The notes: generated by a model not told the origin, from the sequence alone. Counted from the first letter of the stretch, positions 24,971-33,031 are shown. The stretch is DNA of 33,982 nucleotides from Meiothermus hypogaeus (GCF_003574035.1 NZ_QWKY01000035.1:1-33982), one strand, 5' to 3'. A program made the numbers and translations.

Positions 24971-27951
24971 GCATGGATGGTGGAAAACCAAGATGCACCT
25001 TGCGAAGCCCCCTCATGGCCCGCTGCGTCCGGTTTTCGACTCCCCCGCTTTGCACCCGCTCGCTGCTCTGGCTCTCCATGGCAATGCTGGTTTTTTGGTT
25101 TGGCCCCTCTGTATGGGCACAGGAGGCCGAGGCCCCAACCTCGGGGGGGAAACGTCTGAAAATCCTCGAGGCCGAGCGTCTGGAGCTCCGAAATGAAAAC
25201 AACGAGGAGCTGGTCATTCTGGTGGGCAGCCCGGTCAAGATGGACCGGGACGGTGAAAGCATCGAGGCCCCCCGGGTGGTGTTCAACCGCACCCGAAAGC
25301 GCCTTTTGCTGATGGGCGGGGTGCGCTACAAAGACAAGCAGGGCCAGCTCATCGAAGCCGACGAGCTCGAGCTCTTTACCGACGACGAAAGCTTCGAGGC
25401 TATTCAGGTCAAGATCGAGTCGGGTGAGTTTTATCTGGAAGGCCCCATCTGCCAGCGGGCCGCCGGGCAGATCCTGCTGCAAGAGGGCTACCTGACCCCC
25501 TGCCAGCGCTGCGAGCAGGAGGTGGCCGACTATGCCTTCCAGGCCCAGGAAGTGCTGCTTTATCCGGGTGACCGGATTATTGCCCGGGGGGTATGGGTGC
25601 TCCTGCGCGGCGAGCGCACTTTGTACCTGCCGGTGCTGCTCTTGTTTTTGAACGAGCGGCGGCCCAAGCTCGAGTTCGGCCAGAGCGAGACCGACGGGGT
25701 GTTCGTAGCCGCCGACCTGCCCTACGTCTCGGACTTTGGCATCGGCTTTACCCTGCTGCGCTACTTTGAGCGGCGGGGCTGGGGCTTTGGCTTCGACCAT
25801 TACGGCATTGGGGCAGCCCTGGAACACTATCAGTTTTTGTACCTGCCCCCCCCTGCCGGGCTGGTGCTGCCCGATAGCGACCCACGCAAGGACGGAATTT
25901 TCAAGTACCGCTTCAGCTACAAGCTGGAAGAGCCCGACTGGCGCCTGGAGGGGCAGATCGTGCGCGACGATAGCTCGCAGGTAGAGCCGCGCTTTTTGCA
26001 GGGGGCGGGGGGCCAGCCCGACTACACCACCTTCCTGATCGAGGGGGCCACCCGGCAAACCCCAACCAGCAGCGAGCCCCTCTACCGCGTCACCCTGGAC
26101 GGCTACCTGGATCACAACCCCCTGGCCCTGCCCAACGAACGCACCACCCCCAAACGTCTGCCCGAGGCCGAGATCAGTTTTCCCAGGGGCATCGAGGGCG
26201 AGTTCAGGCTTAACGGGCGGGTCTTGCTGGGCTACTACGAAGCCCCCTCCAATCCCCTCAACCGCAGCGCCCGGCGGCTGGGGCCCTACATTGGTGCGGG
26301 GCGGCTCTGGGTGGAGCACCGTAGCAGCTACCGCCCGGCGACACCCCTCTGGCCGGGCTTCAGTTTTAGCGTCGAGAACACCTTTATTGGCCGCTATTAC
26401 ACCACCCAGAATTTCGACCCCCAGGGCAACCCCACCGAGTTCGAGCGCCTGATCCGCTGGGATACCCGGGCAAGTGTGGGCCAGACCCTGGGGGCCTTCA
26501 GCGTGAACCTGAGCGTGAGCCGCAATGTGGTGGAGGGCGAAACCCCCTTTCAGTTCGACTTCGAGCGCCCCCAGCGCACGAGCCGGCTGGAAGGCTCGTT
26601 TAGCTTCAACCCCGACCCCCTTTTTTCCTTCACCGCACGGGCTACCCGCGACCTCGAGCGCCGTATCTTCGACCCCCCCGCCGAGTTCGCTTTTACCTCA
26701 CGCCCCTTCCCCTGGTTCAACTTCACCACCAGCATCAGCCGCGACCTCGAGCAGGGCCGCTGGGGCCTGCTGCGCAGTGGCCTGGGCCTCTCCCCCGCCC
26801 CTTTTAGTCTGAACCTGGCCTACGAGCGGCAGCTCGAGCTAGGCCTGGACCGTCTCCTTACCCTGAGCGCGGCCTACAGCCCACAACCCTTCAACTTCTC
26901 GCTGCGCACGGGTTACCGCTACTGGGACGTGCAGGAAAAAGAAGCCCGGCCCATAGACCAGATTCCCCTGATTGCCCGCTACGATCCCCTCGAGCTCTCC
27001 GCCAGCTACAACCCCCCCGGCAACACCACCTCGCTCAGCCATAGCCGCGATCTGAACAACGGGCAGGCCATCCGTACCGAGCTGAACGTGGTGCTACAAG
27101 AGGCGCCGGACAGCTTCCGCCTGCGCCAGACCTTCACCCACCTGTATACACCCCTGGCCTCCGTCACCAACCCCAACCCCACCACCACCCCCGCCCTGCT
27201 GGACGGCCTGGCCCAGCTCACCCTGAGCCTGCATACCTTTGTCTTTGCCCACACCATTGGCTTTAGCCCCGGCAGCGAAACCCGCTTCCGTCTGGGCTAC
27301 CAGTACAGCGCCGACCTCCTGCAGGCCGACCTCTTGTGGAACTACCGCGAGGGCCTGCTGCGAAACCCCCGCCTGGCTGTGCGGGCCGCTGTGCGCGAAC
27401 CCGAGGTATTCATCAACGAGGTCTCGGCGGAGTTTCACTTCCCCGAAAGCGAAAACCTCCTCACCCTCGAGGACGACACCCAGGCTTTCCTGCGCTTTGT
27501 GCGCTTTAGCGGCGAGCTGGAAATTTTCCCCGCGCCCCTGCGGATGGAAGACCCCCCCGGCCTTTCGTTACAGGGGTTTGTGGCCCTGGAGCGCCTCACG
27601 GACAACAGCGGACGCTTCCGCGTGACGCTGCGCGAGTTTGGCCCCACCTTTAGCTTTATGGGCCTGGAAAAAACCCGCCTGTTCTACCGCATCGTGTGGA
27701 ACGCGCCCGAAAGCGGTGGAACCAACCCCCGGGAGTTCTTCTTGCCCAACCTCGAGGGCACCATCCTGCGCCCCCGCTTCGATCTGATTATTGACCGTTG
27801 CTGCTGGGCTTTCCGGGCCAGCCTGGATACCCTCAAGCAGGAGTTCAAGTTTTCCTTTGCTCTAGGGGGCGATGCCGCCGAGTTCTTGTTCAGTCAGAAT
27901 AATATCGTTCTGCCGGGCGGCATCAAACTCCCCACCCCCGGAGGTCGTTGA
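24967..27951 (+). CDS. lptD: LptD-like outer-membrane protein (OstA/Imp family)
   Basis: LptD is the outer-membrane beta-barrel that inserts lipopolysaccharide. The 994-residue product has an N-terminal signal region (cleavage probably VWA-Q near residue 50; a later Met such as codon 17 may be the true start), a beta-jellyroll/OstA domain (about 58-240), then a long barrel-like region of alternating aromatic strands ending near the C-terminus. The N-domain has Cys162 and Cys179/Cys182 (TPCQRC) and the C-terminal part has adjacent Cys945-Cys946 (DRCCWAFRASLDT), like the CC pair that forms inter-domain disulfides in E. coli LptD. It overlaps lptG by 4 nt. In this phylum the exported glycolipid is unlikely to be classical LPS. 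Confidence 0.8.
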   Translation: MSMDGGKPRCTLRSPLMARCVRFSTPPLCTRSLLWLSMAMLVFWFGPSVWAQEAEAPTSGGKRLKILEAERLELRNENNEELVILVGSPVKMDRDGESIEAPRVVFNRTRKRLLLMGGVRYKDKQGQLIEADELELFTDDESFEAIQVKIESGEFYLEGPICQRAAGQILLQEGYLTPCQRCEQEVADYAFQAQEVLLYPGDRIIARGVWVLLRGERTLYLPVLLLFLNERRPKLEFGQSETDGVFVAADLPYVSDFGIGFTLLRYFERRGWGFGFDHYGIGAALEHYQFLYLPPPAGLVLPDSDPRKDGIFKYRFSYKLEEPDWRLEGQIVRDDSSQVEPRFLQGAGGQPDYTTFLIEGATRQTPTSSEPLYRVTLDGYLDHNPLALPNERTTPKRLPEAEISFPRGIEGEFRLNGRVLLGYYEAPSNPLNRSARRLGPYIGAGRLWVEHRSSYRPATPLWPGFSFSVENTFIGRYYTTQNFDPQGNPTEFERLIRWDTRASVGQTLGAFSVNLSVSRNVVEGETPFQFDFERPQRTSRLEGSFSFNPDPLFSFTARATRDLERRIFDPPAEFAFTSRPFPWFNFTTSISRDLEQGRWGLLRSGLGLSPAPFSLNLAYERQLELGLDRLLTLSAAYSPQPFNFSLRTGYRYWDVQEKEARPIDQIPLIARYDPLELSASYNPPGNTTSLSHSRDLNNGQAIRTELNVVLQEAPDSFRLRQTFTHLYTPLASVTNPNPTTTPALLDGLAQLTLSLHTFVFAHTIGFSPGSETRFRLGYQYSADLLQADLLWNYREGLLRNPRLAVRAAVREPEVFINEVSAEFHFPESENLLTLEDDTQAFLRFVRFSGELEIFPAPLRMEDPPGLSLQGFVALERLTDNSGRFRVTLREFGPTFSFMGLEKTRLFYRIVWNAPESGGTNPREFFLPNLEGTILRPRFDLIIDRCCWAFRASLDTLKQEFKFSFALGGDAAEFLFSQNNIVLPGGIKLPTPGGR

Positions 27952-28032
27952 GTGAGAGGGTATCTTTTGCTATGGCTTTGGCATCGGAAGGCTCCGGTTC
28001 GGCCTTTCCGAAGGACTATACAGCTTGATATT

Positions 28033-29163
28033 ATGGGCCGATTCTCGATCAATGCCTTCGCACTGCCGTTGCTCTTGGGTCTGGCCTTACTAACCGCCTG
28101 CACCGGCAGCAGCGAGGAACCCACCCGCGCCCTGCTGGTAGCCGGGATCAACACCCCCGGCAGCAACACCTACCAGATTCGCTTCTTCCAGAGCAGCACC
28201 CTCCAGCCGGGCAATTTCGACCAACCCCGCCGGGTGGGCAGTTGGGATCTGGACGAGCCCATCGTAACCCTGCTCTACCGCCGCAGCCTACAGGAGGGGG
28301 TTAACGACCAACTCTGGGTGCTTACGCAAAACCGCCTGCGCCGGTACAACGCCAGCAACCTCAGTGTGGAGGATGTGGGAACCCCCCAGCTCGACGGCTT
28401 TGACCAGGCCACAGGGGTAGACTGCTCGAGGGGCTATCTGCGCCAGGGGCAGAGCAACGTTTTACTGGTCTGCCCACCCGCACCTGCCACCCCTCCCCGC
28501 CCCATCGAGGAATACCGGGCCTGGATTATTCCCTTCACGGCCACGGCCCTTCCCAGCCCCATTGACTTCACCAACCCCAACCTGGTGCGCCTGAGCGCTC
28601 CTGTGCAGCTCACCCTGGGGCAAAATGACCAGCTGCTCTACCTGACGCCAGCCCAGTTCGGGCAGTACGATTTCGTCAACCCGTTTATCGAGCGACCCCT
28701 GAGCCTTACGGCCAGCCCCACCGACCTGATTTTTGTGAACGGCCTGGGCCTGGGTCTGTTCGACGACAACGACCCCACCACCACCGACACCACCCTGGTT
28801 TCCTGGAACCTGAGCGCTACCAGCGAGGTGGGGCTGGTGCAGAACAGCAACATCGCTGCGCGGTTGTTTGCCAGGGGCGCCCCACCGGTCTTCGTACTGG
28901 GTACCGGGCTGGCTCGGTTTGAGGGGAACCTTCAATTGCCCCGCGAAACCGAGAGTGGCCTTCTGCGCACACGCCGCTACAGTACGGCCACGGTAGGCAT
29001 TGACCAGTTTTTGTACATTGCCGATCTGGACTCCCCCACCCTCTTGGTGATTGATTTGACAGTCAATATTGCCAGCGCCCTCACCAGCGCCGGGGTTCGC
29101 ACTTCCTCGCTGGGCAGCTTCCAGGAGCGCATCACCAGCCTGGCCTTCATCCCCGTGGAGTAG
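28033..29163 (+). CDS. Beta-propeller-like lipoprotein, function unknown
   Basis: The 376-residue product starts with a lipoprotein signal peptide ending in the lipobox LLTAC (about residues 18-22), so the mature N-terminus is a lipidated Cys. The rest is a run of beta-strand repeats (VTLLYRRSLQEGVNDQLWVLTQNRLRRYN, split; QLLYLTPAQFGQYDF; QFLYIADLDSPTLLVIDL) resembling a propeller, with no catalytic motif. Start 28033 gives a normal 22-residue signal. A GTG at 27952 with GGAGG 7 nt upstream keeps the frame and would add 27 residues. It directly follows the LptD-like gene; an LptE-like accessory role is speculation. Confidence 0.72.
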   Translation: MGRFSINAFALPLLLGLALLTACTGSSEEPTRALLVAGINTPGSNTYQIRFFQSSTLQPGNFDQPRRVGSWDLDEPIVTLLYRRSLQEGVNDQLWVLTQNRLRRYNASNLSVEDVGTPQLDGFDQATGVDCSRGYLRQGQSNVLLVCPPAPATPPRPIEEYRAWIIPFTATALPSPIDFTNPNLVRLSAPVQLTLGQNDQLLYLTPAQFGQYDFVNPFIERPLSLTASPTDLIFVNGLGLGLFDDNDPTTTDTTLVSWNLSATSEVGLVQNSNIAARLFARGAPPVFVLGTGLARFEGNLQLPRETESGLLRTRRYSTATVGIDQFLYIADLDSPTLLVIDLTVNIASALTSAGVRTSSLGSFQERITSLAFIPVE

Positions 29164-29219
29164 CATCTTGTGGCCTTACACCCTTACGAATATCCCTGTC
29201 CTGCCAAGCGCTATTGAGG

Positions 29220-29225
29220 TAGCTT
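29220..29225 (+). promoter_or_regulatory. -10 box of the epimerase gene
   Basis: TAGCTT with 6 nt to the ATG at 29232; no ribosome site fits, so a leaderless mRNA is likely. Confidence 0.4.
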
Positions 29226-29231
29226 GGGAAT

Positions 29232-29627
29232 ATGAACATCCACCACATTGGTATCGCGGTTCAGGATTTGGAACAGGCCGCCAGGCCCTATTTCGAGCTT
29301 GGCTATACCCTCGAGGCGCAGGGCACCGTTGAAAGCCAGGGGGTCGAGGTCTGGATGCTCAAGAGTGGGCACAGCCGGCTCGAGCTCCTCAAGGCCACCC
29401 GCCCCGACTCGGCCATCGCCCGGTTTATCGAGAAACGCGGGCCGGGCCTGCACCACATCGCCCTGGCCACGCCGGATATCGCCGCCGAGTTACAACGACT
29501 GGCCGCCATTGGCACGCCCCTGATCGATGCCGCCCCCCGCTCCGGTTTTGCGGGGCACCAGGTGGCCTTCATTCACCCCAAATGGTCGGGGGGGGTGCTG
29601 GTCGAGCTGGTCGAGGTTCACGCCTAA
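29232..29627 (+). CDS. mce: Methylmalonyl-CoA epimerase
   Basis: It interconverts (S)- and (R)-methylmalonyl-CoA, letting propionyl-CoA carbon enter the TCA cycle via succinyl-CoA. The 131-residue glyoxalase/VOC-fold protein has two beta-alpha-beta-beta-beta modules: MNIHHIGIAVQDLEQA with metal ligand His in the HH pair, SRLELLKATRPDS, then GLHHIALATPDI (second His) and VLVELVE near the C-terminus with a metal-binding Glu. The length is that of the family. It fits with the branched-chain 2-oxoacid dehydrogenase about 21 kb away, since valine and isoleucine yield propionyl-CoA; no mutase gene is in the window. Confidence 0.92.
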   Translation: MNIHHIGIAVQDLEQAARPYFELGYTLEAQGTVESQGVEVWMLKSGHSRLELLKATRPDSAIARFIEKRGPGLHHIALATPDIAAELQRLAAIGTPLIDAAPRSGFAGHQVAFIHPKWSGGVLVELVEVHA

Positions 29628-29628
29628 C

Positions 29629-30228
29629 TTACTCAGGCCTGCGGCTGGGCCAGCGCAGGTTCCCAGAGCGGTAGGCTCGCCAGGCGGCCAGCAGAACGGC
29701 AAAGCCCACCCCGGCCAGCAATATCAGGTAGACGTAGCGCTCGAGGTGTGGGATCCTCGAGCCCACATAGTAGGCCACCAGCGTGAGCCCCTGGGTCCAA
29801 AGCAAGCTCCCCAGCAAGCTCAGCACAAAAAAGCGCAGCCAGGGCATTTTTACCGTCCCGCAGGTGAACGGTACCACCGCCCGGAACACCGGCACATAGG
29901 GGCCAATCAGAATAGAGAGCGGGCCAAAGCGGGCCATGAAGCGCCGGGTGCGCTCCAGGTCTTCGGCTTTGACCTTGGCTTTGGTGAGCAGGGCTGGCCC
30001 GATCTTGCGACCCAGAAAATAGCCCAGGTTGTTGCCCAGCACCGAACCCAAAAAAAGCGCCAGCAAGGCCACAGACAGTTGCAGTTTGTTAGCCGCCGCC
30101 AGCAAACCCACCGCTATAAGAAGCGAGTCCCCCGGCAGGAAAAACCCCACCAGCAATCCTGTTTCAACAAATACCGTGGCAAAAATACCCAGATACCCCA
30201 CCGCCTGCACATAGGCCGTTACATCCAT
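29629..30228 (-). CDS. DedA-family membrane protein
   Basis: The 199-residue protein shows the SNARE-associated/VTT domain: GYLGIFATVFVETGLLVGFFLPGDSLLIA (two near-N-terminal segments), GNNLGYFLGRKIG, the FMARFGPLSILIGPYVPVFRAVVPFTCG block with the conserved Arg and Gly, and C-terminal helices. DedA proteins act in phospholipid (undecaprenyl phosphate) recycling and membrane homeostasis; the exact role here is unknown. ATG 30228 is chosen: TAGGGT lies 7 nt upstream and it gives the family N-terminus, whereas an upstream start (30303) would add 25 residues without motifs. Confidence 0.9.
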   Translation of the reverse strand: MDVTAYVQAVGYLGIFATVFVETGLLVGFFLPGDSLLIAVGLLAAANKLQLSVALLALFLGSVLGNNLGYFLGRKIGPALLTKAKVKAEDLERTRRFMARFGPLSILIGPYVPVFRAVVPFTCGTVKMPWLRFFVLSLLGSLLWTQGLTLVAYYVGSRIPHLERYVYLILLAGVGFAVLLAAWRAYRSGNLRWPSRRPE

Positions 30229-30365
30229 GAGCCTCACCCTAATGCATAAGGCGTCCAATCGGCAAGCCAACTTGAACCCTAGATTCGACCCCTCATGAGC
30301 CAAGTGCAGTTGTCTCTATGGGTTCTGCAGGTAGCAGGTAATGGCAAATCCACGTAAACTCCTTG

Positions 30366-30458
30366 CCTTCTCCTGCCAGAGGAGAAGGTGGCGACACCCC
30401 GACCGCGCTATTTACAAACAGTTACGCAAACGCAGTTGACTGCACCTGGGGTGTCGCC
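30366..30458. repeat. REP-like inverted repeat, possibly a dispersed element
   Basis: This lies in the 322-nt gap between dedA and doxX, where no gene is seen. Two palindromes occur: CCTTCTCCT (30366-30374) with AGGAGAAGG (30380-30388), and GGCGACACCCC (30390-30400) with GGGGTGTCGCC (30448-30458), followed by GGATGAGGGAGC. Farther right TCGGGCC and GGCCCGA (about 30507-30543) form another stem downstream of doxX that may act as a rho-type or GC-rich stop. Confidence 0.5.
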
Positions 30459-30550
30459 GGATGAGGGAGCTTGGAACGACCCTCAAAGCTAACTCTACAT
30501 GTACAGTCGGGCCGATTCCCCAGAGCATGGCGAGCCGGCCCGATCAGGGA

Positions 30551-30919
30551 TTAGCGGGGCCAGAGGTACAAAAGCATTAAGAGAGCCCCCAAAAGGGCGC
30601 TATTCTTCATGAAATTGACCATCTCAGCCATACGCTGCATGGGGTCTTGCACAGCCCAAAAGCTGTGCATCCAAGGGGTTACAAACAGCAAAAATACCAC
30701 CAGCAGCCATAACCCTACTTGCACGTACAACCCCGTGATAATGGTCAGACCCCCCAAAAGCAACATCAGGCCAGTAGCGTACACCGCCAAAGCCGGGGCC
30801 GGCACCCCTTTACTCTGGGCATAGGGGATCATTTGCTTACCCATAGCAAAGTGATTGAAGCCATTGATGACAAAGAAACCACCCAACAAGATTCTTCCAA
30901 TCCAGAACAGCAGTTCCAT
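30551..30919 (-). CDS. DoxX-family membrane protein
   Basis: The 122-residue product has four membrane helices (about 5-22, 45-65, 70-90, 105-120) and the DoxX hallmarks: RILLGGFFVINGFNHF at the N-terminus, then YATGLMLLLGGLTIITGLYVQVG and the loop between. Such proteins are linked to thiosulfate/quinone oxidoreductase subunits or redox stress in various bacteria; the role is unassigned here. A good ribosome site GGAGGT lies 6 nt upstream of the ATG. It has a canonical promoter with an operator-like repeat in its spacer. Confidence 0.87.
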   Translation of the reverse strand: MELLFWIGRILLGGFFVINGFNHFAMGKQMIPYAQSKGVPAPALAVYATGLMLLLGGLTIITGLYVQVGLWLLVVFLLFVTPWMHSFWAVQDPMQRMAEMVNFMKNSALLGALLMLLYLWPR

Positions 30920-30974
30920 AAGCTACCTCCGTATATTTACCAAGGGCTCGAGCACCCTGGCTGTCCCTTAGCAG

Positions 30975-31003
30975 ATAATATGTATAGCACTTTGCTATTT
31001 CAA
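30975..31003 (-). promoter_or_regulatory. Canonical sigma-70-type promoter of doxX
   Basis: On the minus strand TTGAAA (30998-31003), a 17-nt spacer and TATTAT (30975-30980). The spacer holds ATAGCA (30984-30989) and TGCTAT (30993-30998) as a 6-3-6 inverted repeat, a plausible repressor site. The transcript would have a leader of about 50 nt. Confidence 0.6.
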
Positions 31004-31099
31004 GTGTAAAGATCTCGAAGATTTTGCTTCGTTTCATCGCTGCACTACGAAGGATGTAAAGCCAACAAGTCCAGTTCTAGCAACCTTTTGCATGGGCGG

Positions 31100-31801
31100 T
31101 TACCGAGGCGGGAAAATCTGCAACTCCAGCACCCGGCCTCGGGGGCTGCGGCTGGCTGCATAGACCAGGCTTTCGCCAATTTCTGCGGGGTCTACCCAGG
31201 CCATGGGGTCGGCGTCGGGCATCTCTTTGCGGTTGGCCGGGGTATCCACGGCCCCCATGGGATAGACAATCGCCACCCGGACTGCCGTGCCCGTTAGTTC
31301 GGCATCCAGCGAGCGCAGGTAGGTAGCCACGGCGGCTTTGGCGGCGGCATAGAGCGCCACGCCGGGCCCCACCCCATTCCAGGCAGCCGCCGCCGAAATA
31401 CCTGCGATAAAGCCGTCTTTCTGGCCCAGGAGCTCGGGCAATATGGCCCGGGTCATGTAAAACAGGGTACGCATGTTGAGGTCGAACATCCGGTCGTAGA
31501 GGCTGGGATCGGTGTCCTTGATGGGCGCGTAAGCGAAGCCCCCTACGGTATGAATCAGACCGTCCACCCGCCCGAAGTGGGCTTTCACCTGGCGCACCAG
31601 CATTTCGGCATCGGGGTAGTGGGTCAGGTTGGCCACAAAGGCCCGCCCGCCCAGTTCCTGTGCTCGCTGGGCAATGGTCGTTTCGTAAGCATCGGCGAAG
31701 GCCAGCTTTGCGCCTGCCTTGTTGAACGCCTGGGCAATGGCCCCCGCAATGGCGCCACCGCCACCAGTAATGATGTAAACTCTATCCTCAAGTGTTTGCA
31801 T
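31100..31801 (-). CDS. Short-chain dehydrogenase/reductase (SDR)
   Basis: The 233-residue Rossmann oxidoreductase has the cofactor motif TGGGGAIAGAIA (12-23, a TGxxxGxG variant), Asp in FADAYE (36-40) implying NAD preference, the NAG-type segment IHTVGGFAY and the catalytic Ser in GISAAAAWNG with YAAAKAA (Tyr-Lys) further on. Substrate unknown. Minus-strand CATAAT lies 6 nt from the ATG, so a leaderless mRNA is likely. Confidence 0.88.
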   Translation of the reverse strand: MQTLEDRVYIITGGGGAIAGAIAQAFNKAGAKLAFADAYETTIAQRAQELGGRAFVANLTHYPDAEMLVRQVKAHFGRVDGLIHTVGGFAYAPIKDTDPSLYDRMFDLNMRTLFYMTRAILPELLGQKDGFIAGISAAAAWNGVGPGVALYAAAKAAVATYLRSLDAELTGTAVRVAIVYPMGAVDTPANRKEMPDADPMAWVDPAEIGESLVYAASRSPRGRVLELQIFPPR

Positions 31802-31807
31802 GGCCTA

Positions 31808-31813
31808 ATTATG
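31808..31813 (-). promoter_or_regulatory. -10 box of the SDR gene
   Basis: CATAAT on the minus strand with 6 nt to the ATG at 31801; leaderless arrangement. Confidence 0.45.
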
Positions 31814-31858
31814 GGCCTCAATACCTGCCATGGCGTGTCTTTATGCTTACATTCGACT

Positions 31859-32407
31859 TCAAAGTCTGGGGCGATCCACCCTGGCCCCTATCATCTTGTT
31901 CAAGAGTTCCACCAGTACCCGCGATTCTTGCTCCTGGGTGCCGCTCAGGTCGGTGAGGAAATCTTCCCAGAACCACCAGTCGGGGAAATAGCTTTCGTTG
32001 ACGAAATGGCCCTCGCCATAAAACCTGAACAGGTCGAGCTCTTCACCACTGCGCAAGCGCAACCCCACACGAAAAAGTTCCTGGGTATCCCTGGCCGGAA
32101 AAAACCAACCCCCAAACGTCCAGTCCTCGAAGCCATAGGTGACGGCTTCTACCTGCTCGAAAGGAATCAGACGGGTTCGCTCCACCAACCAGAACTGACG
32201 GTCGTGAATCATCAGCCAGCCCTTGCGCGGCTCCACCACCACCTGTCGGCTGAAAGCGCCCAGGCTCAGAATCCGCAGCCTTAGGGCAGAGGTCACCACC
32301 AGACGCACTCCCTGTTTTTGCATGCGCGGGCCAATGGAGAACAAGCGAAAGCTGCGTTTCACCCTGCTCTTGATGCTACGGCACACATTGTGAAGCAATC
32401 GGGTCAT
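31859..32407 (-). CDS. Uncharacterised 182-residue protein
   Basis: No family is recognised. The product is basic at the N-terminus (KSRVKRSFRLF) and has strand-rich central sequence with many aromatic residues: WLMIHDRQFWLVERTRLIPFEQVEAV and FEDWTFGGWFFPARDTQELF (each given in part), then GEELDLFRFYGEGHF. The pattern is PH-like or lipid-domain-like, but that is a guess. There is no signal peptide or membrane helix. It starts at ATG 32407, about 30 nt from an AT-rich minus-strand promoter and the inverted repeat at 32434-32452. Confidence 0.62.
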   Translation of the reverse strand: MTRLLHNVCRSIKSRVKRSFRLFSIGPRMQKQGVRLVVTSALRLRILSLGAFSRQVVVEPRKGWLMIHDRQFWLVERTRLIPFEQVEAVTYGFEDWTFGGWFFPARDTQELFRVGLRLRSGEELDLFRFYGEGHFVNESYFPDWWFWEDFLTDLSGTQEQESRVLVELLNKMIGARVDRPRL

Positions 32408-32433
32408 CTTGCCCTTGGGCCTGGAATATTATC

Positions 32434-32452
32434 CAGATAGGGTAGCTATCTG
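32434..32452. promoter_or_regulatory. Operator-like inverted repeat in a divergent promoter region
   Basis: CAGATAG (32434-32440) and CTATCTG (32446-32452), a 7-5-7 perfect repeat in the 129-nt space between the divergent 182-residue gene and the OsmC gene. It abuts the minus-strand -10-like TAATAT/GATAAT region, so it could bind a regulator of one or both genes. Confidence 0.4.
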
Positions 32453-32536
32453 AGCCATCCCTTTTCGGCTATTTTGTAGAGGCTAAAGCGGCGGTCTGCG
32501 GCTACAGTCAAGGGGAAAACCGCCCTCAGGAGGCTT

Positions 32537-32974
32537 ATGGCAACGAAAAAAGTGGTACTGCATCGCTTGGGAGGACACCGGTTTGTAGGTATCAACGAGC
32601 AAGGCGATAAGGTAATGGTGGACGGCGACCAGCCAGCTACCGGCATGCGCCCTATGGAGCTTTTGCTGGCAGCGCTGGCAGGCTGCACCGCCTACGACGT
32701 CGTGGACATCATGGAGAAGAAGCGCCAGCCCCTGGCCAGCTACCGCGTGGAGGCTGTGGGCGAGCGGGCCGAGGAGCACCCCAAGCGCTTCACCCACATT
32801 GTGGTTACCCACTATGGCGCCGGGCCCAGCGTGACCCGGGAGGCCCTCGAGCGGGCCGTGGAGCTCTCCCACACCAAATACTGCTCGGTCTCGGCCACCC
32901 TGAACGCCCATATCGAGACCCGGGTGGTAGTAGAGCCCTGGCAGGGCGAGCCGCAGCTTCAGCAGCAACAGTAA
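32537..32974 (+). CDS. OsmC/Ohr-family peroxidase-like protein
   Basis: The 145-residue protein is a redox-active OsmC-type enzyme, probably reducing organic hydroperoxides by a two-cysteine mechanism. It has the family motif GMRPMELLLAALAGCTAYDVVDIME (36-60, Cys50) and the second cysteine in SHTKYCSVSATL (111-122, Cys116), with the preceding VVDGDQP region. Whether it is Ohr, OsmC or a YhfA-like member is not resolved; the long KKRQP segment after Cys50 resembles the YhfA-like branch. GGAGG lies 4 nt before the ATG. Confidence 0.9.
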   Translation: MATKKVVLHRLGGHRFVGINEQGDKVMVDGDQPATGMRPMELLLAALAGCTAYDVVDIMEKKRQPLASYRVEAVGERAEEHPKRFTHIVVTHYGAGPSVTREALERAVELSHTKYCSVSATLNAHIETRVVVEPWQGEPQLQQQQ

Positions 32975-33019
32975 ATTTTTCTAGAGCAAACCCCCATACT
33001 CTCTCATGCAAGGCTCTGG

Positions 33020-33025
33020 TAGCGT
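33020..33025 (+). promoter_or_regulatory. -10 box of the secreted-protein gene
   Basis: TAGCGT with 6 nt to the ATG at 33032, the same box and spacing as before polX. Confidence 0.4.
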
Positions 33026-33031
33026 TGCCCC

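Noticed and set aside
24925-26319. 464-codon minus-strand frame opposite the LptD-like gene
   Set aside because: Shadow frame with proline-rich, unstructured translation.
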